DNA of 64,000 bases from UBA4416 sp035439445 (GTDB taxonomy: Bacteria > Bacteroidota > Bacteroidia > B-17B0 > Aurantibacillaceae): the NCBI GenBank assembly GCA_035439445.1, contig DAORKG010000007.1:1-64000 (forward strand), written 5' to 3'. This document shows positions 17,945 through 26,077 of the stretch, in pieces. A model generated the notes under the pieces. That model saw only the letters and a list, made by a program, of their open reading frames with translations, was not told the origin of the DNA and searched no databases. The first letter of the stretch is position 1; every line of letters begins with the position of its first letter. The position numbers and the translations under genes are program-made.

Positions 17945-17990
17945 GCGCGTTTACCTCCCGATATCTATCGGGACCGCCAGCTGGACATTT
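17945..17990 (-). repeat. Duplicated 5' half of tRNA-Leu interrupted by a palindrome
   Basis: On the plus strand, GCGCGTTTACC (17945-17955) and CCGCCAGCTGGACATTT (17974-17990) match the 5' acceptor and D-arm part of the tRNA at 17884-17914 with one change each. Where the tRNA has ATT, the copy carries an 18-bp perfect palindrome, TCCCGATA-TC-TATCGGGA (17956-17973). There is no 3' half, so this is not a functional tRNA. It may be the remnant of a tandem tRNA or of an insertion event. Confidence 0.7.
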
Positions 17991-18085
17991 TGGTTACAAT
18001 TTGTTGTTTTTCCAACAAATAGGGCTGCAAATGTAATCAGATTTTTAATTATACCAATATTTAAGCAAAAAATCGACCTAAAATA

Positions 18086-18115
18086 TTGTGAAAAAGGCTA
18101 AAAACACTATATTTG
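18086..18115 (+). promoter_or_regulatory. Promoter of prs
   Basis: -33 TTG at 18086-18088, 19-bp spacer, -7 TATATTTG at 18108-18115, ending 17 bp before the chosen start codon at 18133. Confidence 0.65.
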
Positions 18116-18132
18116 CGTCCCTTAAATACAAA

Positions 18133-19065
18133 ATGGAAACAGACGTTAGATTATTTTCAGGTGGTGCTACAAACACTTTAGCAGAAAAGATTTCGAAATC
18201 TTATGGTAAAGATTTAGGTAAAATGGCACATTATCGTTTTAGCGACGGCGAATTACAAGTGTCTTACGACGAGAGTATTCGCGGACAAAGCGTGTTTGCT
18301 ATCCAGTCAACCATGCCGCCGGCTGATAACTTAATGGAATTATTGTTAATGTTGGATGCGGCTAAACGCGCATCTGCTAAAGAAATTATCGCTGTTATTC
18401 CTTATTTTGGGTATGCTCGTCAGGATAGAAAAGACCAGCCTCGTGTGGCTATTGGTGCTAAATTAGTAGCTGATATGCTTGCCTTAGCCGGTGCTACCCG
18501 TGTGATGACCATGGATTTACATGCTGATCAAATTCAAGGATTTTTTGATATTCCGGTAGATCATTTATATGCTTCTTCTATCTTTTTACCATACATCAGC
18601 GGTTTAAATTTACCAAACTTAACCATTGCAGCTCCTGATATGGGTGGTAGTAAGCGTGCTAATGCCTACGCCAAACATTTAAAATCTGAAATCGTTATTT
18701 GTTACAAGCAACGTACAAAAGCTAATGTGGTAGATCATATGACTGCTATTGGTGAGATTGAAGGAAGAAATATTGTATTAGTAGATGATTTAGTAGATAC
18801 AGGTGGTACTTTATGCAAGGCAGCCGATATGATGATGGAACGCGGTGCATTAAGTGTAAGAGCAGTTTGTACACACGCTATTTTATCAGGTAAGGCTTAC
18901 GAAAATATCGCTAATTCTAAATTAACCGAACTTATTGTAACCGATACAGTGCCATTAAAACAACAAAGCGACAAAATAAAAGTATTAACAGTTGCTGAGT
19001 TGTTTGCTAAAGTAATTCATAGCGTTCAAAACTATGAGTCCATTAGCAGCAATTTTATTATGTAA
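18133..19065 (+). CDS. prs: Ribose-phosphate pyrophosphokinase (PRPP synthase)
   Basis: 310 residues from the ATG at 18133; the frame is open to a GTG at 18088, but the promoter -7 element lies inside that stretch. Makes PRPP from ribose 5-phosphate and ATP for purine, pyrimidine, His and NAD synthesis. Family signs: SGGATNTLAEKI at the N-terminus, the ATP-binding DRKDQPRV loop, a divalent metal site with DLHADQIQGFF, and the PRPP-binding loop VLVDDLVDTGGTL. It forms the common Bacteroidota pair with rplY, which follows after 86 bp. purK and purE, which depend on PRPP-derived intermediates, lie a few genes further. Confidence 0.96.
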   Translation: METDVRLFSGGATNTLAEKISKSYGKDLGKMAHYRFSDGELQVSYDESIRGQSVFAIQSTMPPADNLMELLLMLDAAKRASAKEIIAVIPYFGYARQDRKDQPRVAIGAKLVADMLALAGATRVMTMDLHADQIQGFFDIPVDHLYASSIFLPYISGLNLPNLTIAAPDMGGSKRANAYAKHLKSEIVICYKQRTKANVVDHMTAIGEIEGRNIVLVDDLVDTGGTLCKAADMMMERGALSVRAVCTHAILSGKAYENIANSKLTELIVTDTVPLKQQSDKIKVLTVAELFAKVIHSVQNYESISSNFIM

Positions 19066-19151
19066 TTACACTCGCAAACTATAAAAAATAATCGATGCGA
19101 ATAAAATGAAGCGAGCATTTTAAACACATCACAAAACAAAAAAAAGACAAA

Positions 19152-19733
19152 ATGAAGTCAGTACAATTGAGCGGTTCGCCAAGAGCGAACGTAGGGAAAG
19201 TAGATGCTAAGGCAACTAGAGAAAAAGGATTCGTACCTTGCGTTATTTACGGAGGAAAAGAGCAAATCCATTTTCAAGCAGATATCCGTGCATTTAAACC
19301 AATTATTTTTACACCAAATGCACACATCGTAGAAATTAATTTAGATGGTAAAGTTTATAAAACTGTATTACAAGAAGCACAATATCACAAAATCACTGAC
19401 AGATTAATTCACGCTGATTTCTTAGAAATCCAAGATGGTAAACCAGTTACAGCTAACATTCCGGTTGTTATCGTTGGTCAATCAGAAGGTGTTAAAAAAG
19501 GTGGTAAATTAGTTTTAAAAGTGCGTAAATTAAAAGCACGTGGTATTGCTGATAAATTACCTGATACTATTGAAATCGATATTACTAAATTAGATATTGG
19601 TGGTTCAATTTCAGTTGGTGATATCCAAGTGGAAGGCGCTACTTTATTAAATGCTAAAAACGTTTCTGTTGTTTCTATTGCTACAACTCGTGCGGTTGCT
19701 GCTGAAACACAAGGCGCTCCGGCTAAAAAATAA
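19152..19733 (+). CDS. rplY: 50S ribosomal protein L25 (general stress protein Ctc type)
   Basis: 193 residues: N-terminal 5S-rRNA-binding L25 domain (residues about 1-90, with a GSPRANVGKVDAKATREKG start and VIYGGKE) plus the C-terminal beta domain of the long Ctc form (DGKPVTANIPVVIVGQSEGVKKGGKL). The C-terminal tail is Ala-rich and ends AKK. Sits behind prs as in many Bacteroidota. A strong terminator follows 20 bp after the stop. Confidence 0.95.
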   Translation: MKSVQLSGSPRANVGKVDAKATREKGFVPCVIYGGKEQIHFQADIRAFKPIIFTPNAHIVEINLDGKVYKTVLQEAQYHKITDRLIHADFLEIQDGKPVTANIPVVIVGQSEGVKKGGKLVLKVRKLKARGIADKLPDTIEIDITKLDIGGSISVGDIQVEGATLLNAKNVSVVSIATTRAVAAETQGAPAKK

Positions 19734-19751
19734 TTTTTTAGTCACATCAAA

Positions 19752-19789
19752 CAAAAAGCCTCTATCTAAAACTGATAGAGGCTTTTTGT
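19752..19789. terminator. Intrinsic terminator after rplY
   Basis: 14-bp stem AAAAAGCCTCTATC / GATAGAGGCTTTTT with a loop of about 6 nt, and T-run on the right; symmetric, so it may also act on transcripts from the minus strand. Confidence 0.88.
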
Positions 19790-19859
19790 TTTTATCAGCT
19801 TTTATGTATCTCAATGCAGTCCCACGTGTATTAAGATGTATAAAAGGCAATTAAAGTAT

Positions 19860-20462
19860 TTAGTTTAAAACAAACTTTGATTTTAAGTCGTTTTCGGTTT
19901 TTATTAAATGAATAAACAGTTTGATTTTAGGTTTCAAAAATTCTTCTTTGGCATTTGCATCTTTGGCGCTAAGCAATTCATATTTTTCTACAGGCGACAA
20001 ATCCAATAATCTGGCAATACCATACACATTTGAGTGATCAAAGGCATCAATAGGGATAATTTGTTGCTGAGAAATCCACATGTATTCTTTGGTTATTTCC
20101 TGAAGAAAGTGCGAGGGCTTGTCTAAAATATCATCTTCGTATTGCACTACACCGGCACCATATAATTTTGGAGGCAGTATTTGTGAAAATTCAATCAGTT
20201 TAAATGCACGAATTCCTTCAATGGCAATATCCATTTCCCCATTCTCATAGTTTTTAATCACATTGCTGATTTTAACCTCAATACCATGGTTGCACATTGA
20301 TTTTTGGTTAATGAAAGGAATCCCAAAATGCGCATCGTTCAATAAACAATCGTTTACCAATTGCTTATAGCGCTCTTCAAAAATATGAAGTGTTTTTGTT
20401 TCGCCTGGTAGTAATACCATGCTAAGCGGAAACATTGGAATGGTGAGTTGTTGCGTTGCCAT
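19860..20462 (-). CDS. LON peptidase substrate-binding domain protein
   Basis: 200 residues, the whole of which matches the N-terminal substrate-binding domain of Lon: IPMFPLSMVLLPGE, LHIFEERYKQLVNDCLL, FGIPFI, and a GEMDIAIEGIRAFKL strand. There is no ATPase or protease domain, so it is a stand-alone LON-N protein, common in Bacteroidota, whose role is not established. Single gene, convergent with rplY. Confidence 0.9.
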   Translation of the reverse strand: MATQQLTIPMFPLSMVLLPGETKTLHIFEERYKQLVNDCLLNDAHFGIPFINQKSMCNHGIEVKISNVIKNYENGEMDIAIEGIRAFKLIEFSQILPPKLYGAGVVQYEDDILDKPSHFLQEITKEYMWISQQQIIPIDAFDHSNVYGIARLLDLSPVEKYELLSAKDANAKEEFLKPKIKLFIHLIKTENDLKSKFVLN

Positions 20463-20695
20463 TGTTTATGAGTTTAATGGGTTTAACTAGTTTAACTCGG
20501 GGATTCTCTACTAAGTTAACGAAAAATTACACCATTTATTTTATAGATGCGTGAAACCTTATTTTCATTTAGTAAAGCCGCCGATTTAATTAACAAGCCA
20601 CTTATACTATTGTTTTATAAAAATATGTAAATGGCTTATTTATATGCGTTTTTTTACAGTATTTTTATGTATCGATAAAATCTAACTATTATTAA

Positions 20696-22375
20696 ATGAA
20701 AAAATATATCATCATTATTTGTCTGTGTGTTGCATCTGTATTTGCATTCAATTTCTCACAGGATTATTTCGAGATATCAAAAAATCTGGATGTATTTAAT
20801 ACGCTTTATCGCGAATTAAACATTGCTTATGTAGATGAAACCAAGCCTGGACAGCTTATGAAAACAGGCATTGAAGCCATGCTAGCCTCTTTGGATCCTT
20901 ACACAAACTACATTGCCGAAAACGATATTGAAGATTATCGAATGATGACTACCGGCGAATATGGTGGCATTGGAGCTTTAATACAAGATGTAAATAAAAA
21001 AATCACCATCACCGAGCCTTACGAAGGTTTTGCAGCGTATCGTTCCGGACTAAGAGCAGGAGATGAGATTGTGGAAGTGAATGGTGTAAATGTAGTTGGT
21101 AAAAAAACAGAAGATATTACAACAATGCTTAAAGGGCAGGCAGGCACTCCAATTAAATTAAAAATCATTCGCTTAGGGCAAACAACTGCAACCGAAGTTA
21201 ATTTGAAACGCGAAGAAATTAAAGTAAAAGCTGTGCCATATTACAGCATGTTAAACGCTGAAGTGGGCTATATTAAATTAACGAGTTTCACTGATAATTG
21301 CTCAGGCGAAGTGAAAGAAGCTTTATTGAAATTAAAGGAAAAAAATTGCAAATCATTAGTACTTGATTTGAGAGGGAATCCGGGAGGCTTACTTCATGAG
21401 GCCGTAAATATTGTGAACTTATTTATTGATAAAAACAATGAAGTGGTTTCTACAAAGGGAAAGGTGAAAGAATGGAACAAACAATACTTTTCTTTGTACG
21501 CTCCTGTTGACACTCAAATTCCTTTGGTAGTATTGGTAGATAACAATTCGGCATCAGCTTCTGAGATTGTTTCGGGTGCATTACAAGATTTAGACAGAGC
21601 GGTTATTTTAGGTCAGAGATCTTATGGGAAAGGCTTAGTTCAGCAAACCAGAGATTTAACGTATAACACTAAATTAAAAGTCACTGTGGCTAAATACTAC
21701 ATCCCAAGTGGTCGTTGTATTCAGGCATTAGATTATACACATAAAGACGAGGATGGAAGAGTAGAAAAAGTTCCTGATTCGTTAATTACTGCTTTTAAAA
21801 CTAAAAACGGACGCATTATTTATGATGGTGCCGGTATTTTGCCGGATGTAAAAACTAATGCGGTTAAATACAGTAATATTTTAGCAACTCTATTAAATAA
21901 AAACCATGTATTTACTTTTGTAAATCAGTACTTGATAAAACATCCTCAATACCAAACTACAGCAGCAGAGGTTAATTTATCGGATGCTGATTACAATGAA
22001 TTTGTAAGCTATTTAAAAGATAAAGACTATAACTATAAAACACAAAGCGATTTTGCTCTGGAAGATTTGAAACTGGATGCTACCAACGAAAAATATTACG
22101 AGAGCATTAAAGCGGAGTATGAAGCGTTATTAAGTAAAATGGCTTCTAATAAAAAAGATGATTTAGTGCGTTTTAAACCTGAAATCAAACAATTTATTGA
22201 AGAAGAATTGGCTTCTCGTTTCGAATTTCAAAGAGGAAGAATTGAAACAGCTTTAAAATACGACTTAGATGTGATGGAGGCAAAAAAGCTATTGGCTGAT
22301 AAACAAAAAATCACGTCGATTTTAACTACTGTAGAAAAAGTAACAAAACCATTTAATCCTAACAAGCGTTTTTAG
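20696..22375 (+). CDS. S41 family C-terminal processing peptidase (CtpA/Tsp-like)
   Basis: 559 residues. A signal peptide or anchor lies in residues 1-20. A PDZ domain at about 85-170 (GEYGGIGALIQ, AAYRSGLRAGDEIVEVNG). The protease core follows: LDLRGNPGG at 224-231, catalytic Ser S287 in NSASASEI, and catalytic Lys K312 in SYGKG; the Ser/Lys dyad is complete. A C-terminal region of about 170 residues is charged and helical. It would cleave envelope proteins near their C-termini in the periplasm. Stands alone. Confidence 0.94.
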   Translation: MKKYIIIICLCVASVFAFNFSQDYFEISKNLDVFNTLYRELNIAYVDETKPGQLMKTGIEAMLASLDPYTNYIAENDIEDYRMMTTGEYGGIGALIQDVNKKITITEPYEGFAAYRSGLRAGDEIVEVNGVNVVGKKTEDITTMLKGQAGTPIKLKIIRLGQTTATEVNLKREEIKVKAVPYYSMLNAEVGYIKLTSFTDNCSGEVKEALLKLKEKNCKSLVLDLRGNPGGLLHEAVNIVNLFIDKNNEVVSTKGKVKEWNKQYFSLYAPVDTQIPLVVLVDNNSASASEIVSGALQDLDRAVILGQRSYGKGLVQQTRDLTYNTKLKVTVAKYYIPSGRCIQALDYTHKDEDGRVEKVPDSLITAFKTKNGRIIYDGAGILPDVKTNAVKYSNILATLLNKNHVFTFVNQYLIKHPQYQTTAAEVNLSDADYNEFVSYLKDKDYNYKTQSDFALEDLKLDATNEKYYESIKAEYEALLSKMASNKKDDLVRFKPEIKQFIEEELASRFEFQRGRIETALKYDLDVMEAKKLLADKQKITSILTTVEKVTKPFNPNKRF

Positions 22376-22403
22376 TAGCTAAACAGATTTGTTTGATTTT
22401 ATA

Positions 22404-22434
22404 TTTGAATATTTCATTAATTAAACTATTTTTG
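22404..22434 (+). promoter_or_regulatory. Promoter of the THX gene
   Basis: -33 TTTG at 22404-22407, 19-bp spacer, -7 TATTTTTG at 22427-22434, 27 bp before the start codon. A textbook Bacteroidota pair. Confidence 0.65.
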
Positions 22435-22461
22435 AGAACATTAACTTAAAAAAACTGTATT

Positions 22462-22614
22462 ATGGGAAAAGGCGATCAAAGATCTAGACGTGGAAAAATT
22501 GCAATAGGCTCTTTTGGAAGATTACGTCCTCGTAAAAAAGCTTCTGCTAAAACAACAACGGCTACTGCTAAAAAAGCAGCACCAAAAAAAGCGGCTAAAA
22601 AAGCAGCAAAATAA
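22462..22614 (+). CDS. 30S ribosomal protein THX with basic Ala/Lys tail
   Basis: 50 residues. The first 27 residues, MGKGDQRSRRGKIAIGSFGR followed by LRPRKK, are ribosomal protein THX, a small basic peptide bound in the 30S head. The tail (residues 28-50) is a low-complexity Ala/Lys/Pro stretch of the form KKAAPKKAAKKAAK, the same unit as in the histone-like gene at 37111 and the HemD tail. Own promoter upstream and a hairpin terminator 6 bp after the stop. Confidence 0.9.
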   Translation: MGKGDQRSRRGKIAIGSFGRLRPRKKASAKTTTATAKKAAPKKAAKKAAK

Positions 22615-22620
22615 TTTAAG

Positions 22621-22645
22621 AAACCGCCTTTAGGCGGTTTTTTTA
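22621..22645 (+). terminator. Intrinsic terminator after the THX gene
   Basis: AAACCGCC-ttta-GGCGGTTT stem followed by a run of T. Confidence 0.88.
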
Positions 22646-22681
22646 TTTCTGTGTGTTTCAAAAAAGCTTTACCTTTAAATC

Positions 22682-23824
22682 GTGACTTATTTTCAACCCG
22701 ATAAAATTAAAATTGGCGTATTAGGCGGAGGACAACTCGGCCGCATGATGATACAAAGTGCCATAAATTACAATTTATACATCTGCTGTTTGGATCCTGA
22801 TGCGAATGCTCCATGCAAAGCAATTGCCAACGAATTCACAAAAGGCAGTTTAACAGATTATGATACTGTTTACAAATTTGGTAAGGATAAAGATATTATC
22901 ACTATTGAAATTGAAAACGTAAATGTAGAAGCGTTAAAAGATTTGCAAAAATTGGGTAAAAAAGTATATCCTCAGCCTGAAGTAATTGAAATTATCAAGG
23001 ATAAAGGATTACAAAAAATGTTTTACCAACGTAACGATATTCCTAGCCCAGATTTTTTTCTAGTAGAAAACAAATCTCAAATCGAGAAGTATAAAGACTT
23101 TTTCCCTTTCTTTCAAAAAATGCGCACCGGTGGATATGATGGAAAAGGTGTTGTGAAGTTGGGACATCCCAATAAAATTGATCATGCTTTTGAAGTGCCA
23201 AGTGTCTTGGAACGTTTGGTTGATTTTGACAAAGAAATCTCGGTGATTGTTGCTCGTAATGAAAGTGGCGAAACTAAATGTTTTCCGGTAGTTGAATGTG
23301 AGTTTAATCCCGAAGCTAATTTGGTGGAGTTTTTATTTTCTCCTGCCAACGTTAAGAAAAATGTTGAAAAACAAGCTTATGATATAGCTGCAAAAGTAGC
23401 AGAAAAATTTGGTATTGTAGGAATACTAGCTGTAGAAATGTTTGTAACCAAAGATGGTAAAGTATTAGTAAACGAAGTAGCTCCTCGACCTCATAACAGT
23501 GGCCATCAAACTATTGAAGGTAATTATACTTCGCAGTTTGAACAACATTTAAGAGCTATATTAAATTTACCTTTAGGAGAAACAGCTATTACCAAACCTT
23601 CGGTAATGATTAATTTGTTAGGAGAAAAGGGGCATGAAGGCCCTGCTAAATATGAGGGATTAACAGATGCTGTTAAGTACAAAGGAGTATATGTTCATTT
23701 ATATGGAAAAACAACTACTAAACCTTTTCGTAAAATGGGACATGTAACAGTGGTGGATGATGATTTGAGTTTGGCAAAAAAGAAAGCAATTACGGTAAAA
23801 GATATAATTAAGATAGTTAGTTAA
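22682..23824 (+). CDS. purK: 5-(carboxyamino)imidazole ribonucleotide synthase
   Basis: 380 residues from a GTG start at 22682; no ATG lies nearby in frame. ATP-grasp enzyme of purine synthesis: carboxylates AIR with bicarbonate and ATP to N5-CAIR. Seen: the N-terminal KIGVLGGGQLGRMM dinucleotide-like loop, the ATP-grasp lid with MRTGGYDGKGVVKL near residue 147, and the catalytic EVAPRPHNSGHQT segment near residue 275. It is followed by purE, which uses its product. An AT-rich TACCTTTA just upstream may be a weak -7 element, leaving a very short leader. Confidence 0.95.
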   Translation: MTYFQPDKIKIGVLGGGQLGRMMIQSAINYNLYICCLDPDANAPCKAIANEFTKGSLTDYDTVYKFGKDKDIITIEIENVNVEALKDLQKLGKKVYPQPEVIEIIKDKGLQKMFYQRNDIPSPDFFLVENKSQIEKYKDFFPFFQKMRTGGYDGKGVVKLGHPNKIDHAFEVPSVLERLVDFDKEISVIVARNESGETKCFPVVECEFNPEANLVEFLFSPANVKKNVEKQAYDIAAKVAEKFGIVGILAVEMFVTKDGKVLVNEVAPRPHNSGHQTIEGNYTSQFEQHLRAILNLPLGETAITKPSVMINLLGEKGHEGPAKYEGLTDAVKYKGVYVHLYGKTTTKPFRKMGHVTVVDDDLSLAKKKAITVKDIIKIVS

Positions 23825-23883
23825 TAATAATTCTCAACTAAGCTTGTCGGTTCTAGCAAAGTCGAGAACAAAAAACAAAACAT

Positions 23884-24363
23884 ATGGTAGGTATTATAAT
23901 GGGAAGCAGCAGTGATTTAAAAATAATGAATGATGCTGCAGATTTTTTAAAGAAGTTAGATGTTCCTTATGAAATAACAATTGTATCTGCGCACCGCACA
24001 CCTGAGCGTATGTTTGATTACGCTAAAACTGCTCATAGCAGAGGCTTAAAAGTTATTATTGCAGGAGCGGGTGGAGCAGCCCATTTACCTGGAATGGTGG
24101 CTTCATTAACTGCTTTACCTGTTATAGGTGTTCCTGTAAAATCGAGTAATTCAATTGATGGTTGGGATTCCTTACTATCCATTGTTCAAATGCCTAATGG
24201 TGTTCCTGTTGCAACAGTGGCAGTTAATGCGGCACAAAATGCAGGAATCTTAGCAGCACAAATATTAGGTAGTCAAGACAAAACTATTTTCGATAAACTT
24301 GTTTTATTTAAAGAAGAGCTAAAAGAAAAAGTAATGAAGAGTTTAGAGGAAATTAAAAAGTAA
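23884..24363 (+). CDS. purE: N5-carboxyaminoimidazole ribonucleotide mutase
   Basis: 159 residues. Converts N5-CAIR to CAIR in purine synthesis. The class I PurE signatures are complete: GSSSD at residues 7-11, SAHRTPE at 35-41 and GAGGAAHLPG at 61-70. The PurK partner is 59 bp upstream, so the two are probably one operon. Convergent with rnpA, with only 8 bp between stops. Confidence 0.96.
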   Translation: MVGIIMGSSSDLKIMNDAADFLKKLDVPYEITIVSAHRTPERMFDYAKTAHSRGLKVIIAGAGGAAHLPGMVASLTALPVIGVPVKSSNSIDGWDSLLSIVQMPNGVPVATVAVNAAQNAGILAAQILGSQDKTIFDKLVLFKEELKEKVMKSLEEIKK

Positions 24364-24371
24364 GATTATTC

Positions 24372-24758
24372 TCACTTTATTTCTTGAAAATTTAGTTTAC
24401 TCAATGCTTCCATCAACTGAAGCATACTTTTTTCAATAACAGGATATTCTAGTTCTTCATTGCTCAAACAGATAAACATCAAATCTATTTTTTGAGTTTT
24501 CAATGATTCGTATAGACTGTGTTTATTTAAACGATAAACTTCACGCATTCGGCGTTTTATATCATTTCGCTTGTTGGCTCTTTTGTGTTTCTTTTTAGGA
24601 ACCACAAACATGGCACGGGCAGGAAATGGACTTTCAAACTCTGATAACTTATAAATTAATTTAAATGGAAATTGTGTTTTAGATTTACCATTTGCAAATA
24701 AATCGTCAATAGCTTTTTTGCTACACAAACGTTCTATTTTCTTAAAAGTAAAATCCAT
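24372..24758 (-). CDS. rnpA: Ribonuclease P protein component
   Basis: 128 residues. The RNA-binding signature KRANKRNDIKRRMREVYR (the RNR motif) lies near residues 58-75, and the N-terminal FTFKKIERLCSKKAIDDLF matches the start of the family. It assists the catalytic RNA in tRNA 5' maturation. It is not next to rpmH here; it lies downstream of hemD (51-bp gap), the usual arrangement in many Bacteroidota. Confidence 0.94.
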   Translation of the reverse strand: MDFTFKKIERLCSKKAIDDLFANGKSKTQFPFKLIYKLSEFESPFPARAMFVVPKKKHKRANKRNDIKRRMREVYRLNKHSLYESLKTQKIDLMFICLSNEELEYPVIEKSMLQLMEALSKLNFQEIK

Positions 24759-24809
24759 GAGACGAACCGTAAATTAATTTCGGTTTTTCAATCTCAAACC
24801 GATTATCTA

Positions 24810-26063
24810 TTATCGTTTATTAGCTTCCTTCATATACTCATCCAAAGCTCCCGACATACTTGGGTTTTTTGGATTTGGAGCATAAATATCTAACCTATAA
24901 CCGTTTTGCTTAAGCGCATTTGCAGTTGCTGCACCAAAACATGCAATACGTGTATTTCCTTGTTTAAAGTTAGGGAAATTTTGCTTCAAAGAATTTATAC
25001 CGGCTGGAGTAAAAAATACTAAGCAATCAAATTCATTTAAATTTTTAATATCAGATAAATCAGCGCTTACTGTACGGTACATAATTGCCTTGGTATATTT
25101 AATATCTATAGCATCTAAAAATTCACAAATTGCTTCTTTCTGTACATCGGCAGCGGGTAATAAAAACTTTTCTTCTCTATTTTTTCTAATCACATCCACT
25201 AAATCTTGGATAGTTTGATGACCAAAGAAGATTTTACGTTTACGGTATTGAATGTATTTTTGAAGATAATAGGCTGTTGCTTCATTAATGCAAAAATATT
25301 TCATTGATTCAGGAACGGTAACGCGCATTTCGTTACACATTCTGAAATAATGATCAACTGCCATTCTACTAGTTAAGATAACGGCTTTGTGTTCTAAGAT
25401 ATCAATGCGTTGAGATCTGAAATCTTTAACCGGTAATCCTTCAATTTTTATAAATTGACGAAATGTTTCGATCAAATTATATTTTTTGGCTAAATCGTAA
25501 TATGGATTTTTTTCATTCTCAGGTTTTGGCTGAGAAATTAAAAGTGTTTTTATTTTAGTTTTTGGGTGGTTTGACACCTCAATAACAGGTTGTGGTGTAA
25601 CAGGAACTAATTGTTTTTTGGTTTTAACGCCAATTTTTACAAACTTTTCAGTACTAGCTACAGGCTCAGTCTTTGGAGTAGCTGCTGTTAATTTAGCTTT
25701 AACCTCTGGTTTAGCTTTAACAATAATCTCTTTTTTTACTGGAGCTGCTTTTTTACCTGCCTTGCCGGTAGGCAGGGGAGATGTTTTCTTTGCAACTACT
25801 TTTTTGGCAGCCACTTTTTTTACTGCTTTTTTAGGAGCTGCTTTCTTTGCGACTACTTTTTTGGTGATTTTTTTAACTGCTTTACTTGGAGCAGCTGCAT
25901 CTTTTTTAACCACCTTTTTTTTGGCTACGCTTTTTTTAATAGGGGTTTTAGGTGATGCTTTTTTAGTTACTTTTTTAACTGCTTTCTTAGCAGTAGCTTT
26001 TTTTACCTTACTATTTGCTTTGGTAGATGAGGTTTTAATAGATTTTTTTTTCTTTATAGCCAT
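24810..26063 (-). CDS. hemD: Uroporphyrinogen-III synthase with histone-H1-like N-terminal tail
   Basis: 417 residues. Residues about 170-417 form the HemD fold that closes hydroxymethylbilane to uroporphyrinogen III in heme synthesis: VSNHPKTKIKTLLIS at the start, RQFIKIEGLPVKDFR, then VSADLSDIKNLNEFDCLVFFTPAGINSL, and a CFGAATANALKQNGY segment. Ordinary HemD is about 250 residues; here about 165 residues of Lys/Ala/Val/Pro tail (KKAVKK, KKVVAKK units) precede it, and these resemble histone H1 C-terminal repeats. Residues 96-103 (PLPTGKAG) are encoded by an inserted palindromic repeat. Follows the DUF4271 gene by 14 bp. hemE is at 52900. Confidence 0.9.
   Translation of the reverse strand: MAIKKKKSIKTSSTKANSKVKKATAKKAVKKVTKKASPKTPIKKSVAKKKVVKKDAAAPSKAVKKITKKVVAKKAAPKKAVKKVAAKKVVAKKTSPLPTGKAGKKAAPVKKEIIVKAKPEVKAKLTAATPKTEPVASTEKFVKIGVKTKKQLVPVTPQPVIEVSNHPKTKIKTLLISQPKPENEKNPYYDLAKKYNLIETFRQFIKIEGLPVKDFRSQRIDILEHKAVILTSRMAVDHYFRMCNEMRVTVPESMKYFCINEATAYYLQKYIQYRKRKIFFGHQTIQDLVDVIRKNREEKFLLPAADVQKEAICEFLDAIDIKYTKAIMYRTVSADLSDIKNLNEFDCLVFFTPAGINSLKQNFPNFKQGNTRIACFGAATANALKQNGYRLDIYAPNPKNPSMSGALDEYMKEANKR
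25756..25776. repeat. Palindromic repeat inserted in the hemD reading frame
   Basis: Arms CCTGCCT and AGGCAGG around a 7-nt TGCCGGT centre, GC-rich in an AT-rich gene. It adds the peptide PLPTGKAG within the Lys/Ala tail without breaking the frame. Peptides of this kind occur inside other Bacteroidota proteins as insertions of a short repeat. Confidence 0.65.
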
Positions 26064-26077
26064 ATAAAAATCAACGC

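Noticed and set aside
23825..23883. Short inverted GTTCT/AGAAC sequence between purK and purE.
   Set aside because: Arms of only 5 bp with a 10-nt loop; could be chance, and no T-run follows.
25618..26067. A 149-codon plus-strand open frame over the HemD tail.
   Set aside because: Antisense artefact of the Lys/Ala repeat; hydrophobic composition is purely the complement of that repeat.
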